Shown: piece after piece, positions 61,090-64,000 of the stretch
Position numbering within the stretch: position 1 is the first letter of the stretch
Layout: each line of letters begins with the position of its first letter
Assembly (NCBI GenBank): GCA_013396915.1
Contig: VWZL01002212.1
Span: forward strand, 179,182 to 243,181
DNA: 64,000 nt
From: Stercorarius parasiticus
Taxonomy: Eukaryota; Chordata; Aves; Charadriiformes; Stercorariidae
Reading direction: 5' to 3'
The notes under the pieces: model-generated
Told to the model about the DNA's origin: nothing
Seen by the model: only the letters and a program-made list of their open reading frames with translations
Databases searched by the model: none
Position numbers and translations under genes: made by a program

Positions 61090-64000
61090 GTAATGATGAT
61101 GTCGGTGCTTTAGCTGGCTGCTCTTTTTTCTTCAAAAACTGAGACTCGGGTTCTACTGGCTTAGCTCTCCTCAACAAAACACAGTAGCTGGGGCAGGGCA
61201 AGGCAGAGCAATGAACAGTGCCCATTTTGAAATGCAGATGGGCCATTCCCACTGAAAACTAGTCTAAGTTTGTCTGTTTACTTTTCTGTTGACATTGTAG
61301 AGTTTGTGTTTGCTAGTGGGTTTATCCTATTACAGCTTTCACATTTTGCATTTAGAACTTTAACACATTCCTAAAGCTTGAGTGCATTTAAAACTTGAAT
61401 CGCCTGGTGAATAATAGCATAGGCAGCTCTGTTCCTCACATACATCCAAATTTACTGTCAGTACCACCATCAAACTTGGTGCTCAGAGGGATTAATTTTG
61501 ATTCTTGGGAAGTTGAAATTCAGTGTCTATGCTGTAAGAGATTCCACTTTTTAATAACTAGTGCTACAGAACGAAAACTTCCCATGTGTAATGAAATTAA
61601 TAGACAAAACTTAAGGTGCCTTTTTTTTGCTTAAAATAAAATAACTAGATTTTACTCTCTTTATATTTTTTGTGATCTACAATATAGTATAATAGAAATA
61701 AAAATAATAATCTACACAATAATTGATATTTCATTTTGGTTAATAGTTGATATTTGGCTTATTTGTTGCTTAATCTTCCTTGGTGGTATGGGTTATTAAT
61801 CTAACTTCAGGGATATTTTTTTGGTGTTTGTAAATGGAGATGAGAGGGTATTATTTTTTTTTTCATTTAAAACATTTCTATATTTTTATATTGAATCATT
61901 TCTCCATTGAAAGTTTTCCACTAGGGCTAATAGCTAGTAGGCCATTAGAAAAAAGTCTTGGCAGCCACCAGCTCTAGGCAGGAATCTATATAAGCAGGAA
62001 ATCGCACGCTTTAGTCATGGAAGGGTTTTACATCCGGCATGCTGACATCTCAGTCTGATGCTTCTGATTCCAGTGCTGCAAAATCCATACCATATGCTGC
62101 TTATGGTAATTCCAGCTTCAGAGTAAGATGGGTGACTGTTGTCCAAACGACAAGATCTGTCCAAAGAAGATCTATGTATGAAGACAGACACTGGATTTCA
62201 GATTGTATGGTCTAAGTAGCATTATGTTGCATGGATTACAATGGTTAACAGGAGGTTTTATGATAGTTAGTAACCACTACAATAGTTAACAGGAGTTTTT
62301 GTAGCTGAAGAACTTTAGGAGTGGATTTTTGCACTTCATATCTAATGTGGTAGAAATAATGAGTTTCTTCAGGTTGCGTGTGTGTATGATGCCTTAGCAT
62401 ACTGGCTGACCTATTGCAAACTACGTAGGTCTAGAGTCTAGCTGGCTGTGGAGTAGCTGAGTGGACTACAGAAAGATTTTGTCAGCTAAATCAGTTCTGT
62501 GCAACCTGTTTTCCTAAGGAAGCATAGCTCCTGCACTCAGGTTGTGTTTGCACTTGTATCAGTCTGTGTTCCTTTCCTCTCTTGGGCACCCTCTCTTGCT
62601 TTTACTTTCTTACCTGATACTGACTTTAAATGCTTCAGCCAATTTCAGTGCAATTTGGAAGAAGGGACAGAGGCCTTAAATACAATTATGGTCTGGCAGC
62701 AGAGGAGGAATGCCTATGCAAAGGGCAAGGCTAGCACATAAATGTGTTCCAGATTAGATGAGGTGTGATTAACTTTTGCTTTTAGAAAGGCACAAGATCA
62801 AATTTTCACTGTTTTTGCTTGTGGAGAATTTGTAATTGCACTCCACAATTTCTTGTAGATTTTCAACCTTTATGTAAAAATTCCAGATTTTTCTTTTTTG
62901 GTTCTAACACATGTGAAACTGCTCACCTCTCTTGGCATTGTTACCAGGGAACAATCCTCTTTTTAACATGGATGCTGATATTTGGAGTCCGAGTGCCTAT
63001 TCTAGGTTATTGTGCAGGTATATGCTTCCTTAATGGAACAGAGATAGTACATTCATTTTGGTTAATCAGCTTTTGTGCACAGACTCCTGCTAGGAAAACC
63101 AAGTTTATCGCAAGCGCGCTCTGTTTCATTTGTTGAAATAGTACTGATTTGAATTAGCGCCAAGGGCTAACGATTAATTGTGACAGGTCAGCTTTCAATA
63201 TGTCCTAGAAATAGAGCAAGCTAATGTTAAAATAGTGTAGACGTAATATTTCTTATGTTTTGCCTCTTCAATTTGTTTCAGAAAAAAATCAGTTTTAACA
63301 TAGCAATACTGATGTCCTCACTGTGAAGTGGAATTATAGTCCAGTTAAAGCATGTGTCTTTCTCTATATAACTCTTCTGTTACTGGGTTTGGGCTACGTA
63401 ATAAAAGCAAGGTAACTTAATTCCAGGCTGAAAGATACAGCATTTCAGACACTTTTTGGTGGCGTTATTGAACCTGTTGTAATATTTAGTTTTGAAATCT
63501 GTGATCTTCATTTCAGATCTCTCAGGCATCTTTTATTTGTAGTTCTTTTCAACAATTACTGAAAGATTTCTTGTGTTTTGTTTTGCAAAAACTTGTTATG
63601 GTTCCAGCAAGTGTGCTTTTACATTAAACAAAACGGAAGGGTATGGTGCCTGAAAATTTGAAGGGTTTAGCATATGCTACTTAAGCATTCTGCTTGTGTT
63701 GAACTAAACCAGCAGACTTTTCCAGAAAAAGAAAATGTTCGGCTTGAGTAGTGTATTTTGAATTCTAGCATCAGAGTCAATTTAATTGGAATAAAGTAAG
63801 TATTCAGTCTGCCTGAAGCACACTTTGTACCTGCTAGTGTCATGCTCTTAGAAGAATGGATTTGCATAATATCACGCACTTATTTACACTGAAAAGAAAA
63901 GCTTTGGAGAACTGGAGAACAAGACATATCTGTAACATTGCTCTCTAGTTACTGATCGTAATTGCGTGTTTTAAGTTTTGATCTTTGGTAACTATTGGGG
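61090..64000 (+). other. GALNT1: Start of GALNT1 intron 4 (runs off the window)
   Basis: The donor GTAATG at 61090 departs from the GTAAGT of the other two introns but keeps GTAA. Nothing after it resembles the next GALNT1 exon, which should begin by completing Asp161 and continue with a Phe-Leu-rich segment. The intron is therefore at least 2911 bp long. It contains an imperfect duplication at 62238-62300 and T-runs. No transposon or RNA gene is recognised. Confidence 0.85.
62238..62300. repeat. Imperfect direct repeat, about 41-bp period
   Basis: ACAATGGTTAACAGGAG at 62238 recurs as ACAATAGTTAACAGGAG at 62279, each followed by a T-rich stretch. A further partial ATAGTTAGTAAC motif lies between them. 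It is a small diverged tandem duplication in the intron. Confidence 0.75.

Noticed and set aside
60903..61142. Open frame starting at an ATG before GALNT1 exon 4 and reading through its donor
   Set aside because: The core is the real exon 60923-61089. The added N-terminal residues come from the intron pyrimidine tract and acceptor, and the last 17 from intron 4, so it is not an independent gene.
1..64000. Prokaryotic or phage systems, CRISPR arrays, operons, toxin-antitoxin or defence genes
   Set aside because: The window is vertebrate intron-exon DNA. There are no regularly spaced repeats, no ribosome-binding-site/ORF arrangement and no compact gene clusters, so no undescribed system of that kind is supported.
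61090..64000. Next GALNT1 exon, with the DxH metal-binding motif
   Set aside because: No frame here continues the catalytic domain after Arg160. The exon must lie beyond the right edge.

Overview
The window looks like vertebrate nuclear DNA, most likely from a bird and otherwise a non-avian reptile. It is AT-rich, poor in CpG, and has long stretches without credible coding potential. The repeats I can recognise are CR1-type LINE remnants. One of them has the classic 3' tail, read on the opposite strand as CATAGAAT units followed by the familiar 'GGTTGGAAGGGACC' stretch, which is typical of avian genomes.

One gene is clear: the 5' coding part of GALNT1, on the plus strand, encoding polypeptide N-acetylgalactosaminyltransferase 1. 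This Golgi enzyme starts mucin-type O-glycosylation. Three exons are visible. The first has about 90 nt of 5' leader plus the start codon (exon at 41092-41320, ATG at 41182). The second is at 48510-48684 and the third at 60923-61089. All have consensus splice sites and compatible phases. Together they encode residues 1-160: the short cytosolic tail, the transmembrane anchor, the lumenal stem, and the start of the catalytic GT-A fold up to the Asp155-Asp156 pair. The rest of the enzyme lies beyond the right edge. The leader holds an 11-codon upstream ORF that ends 11 nt before the GALNT1 ATG.

Layout. Positions 1-41091 are upstream of the start-codon exon. I read them as intron 1, whose 5' end and promoter lie outside the window; no CpG island is visible. 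This stretch contains a degraded minus-strand CR1 at about 36060-38100 and simple repeats, but no gene I can support. Positions 41321-48509 are intron 2, 48685-60922 are intron 3 (with a short CR1 3' end at about 57335-57480), and 61090-64000 are the start of intron 4.

I found no RNA gene, CRISPR array, intact mobile element or operon-like system. I also found no previously undescribed biological system. The observations worth a second look are small: the leader uORF, a 36-bp strictly alternating purine-pyrimidine tract beside G-runs, several perfect inverted repeats in the introns, and the frame logic of exons 3 and 4.
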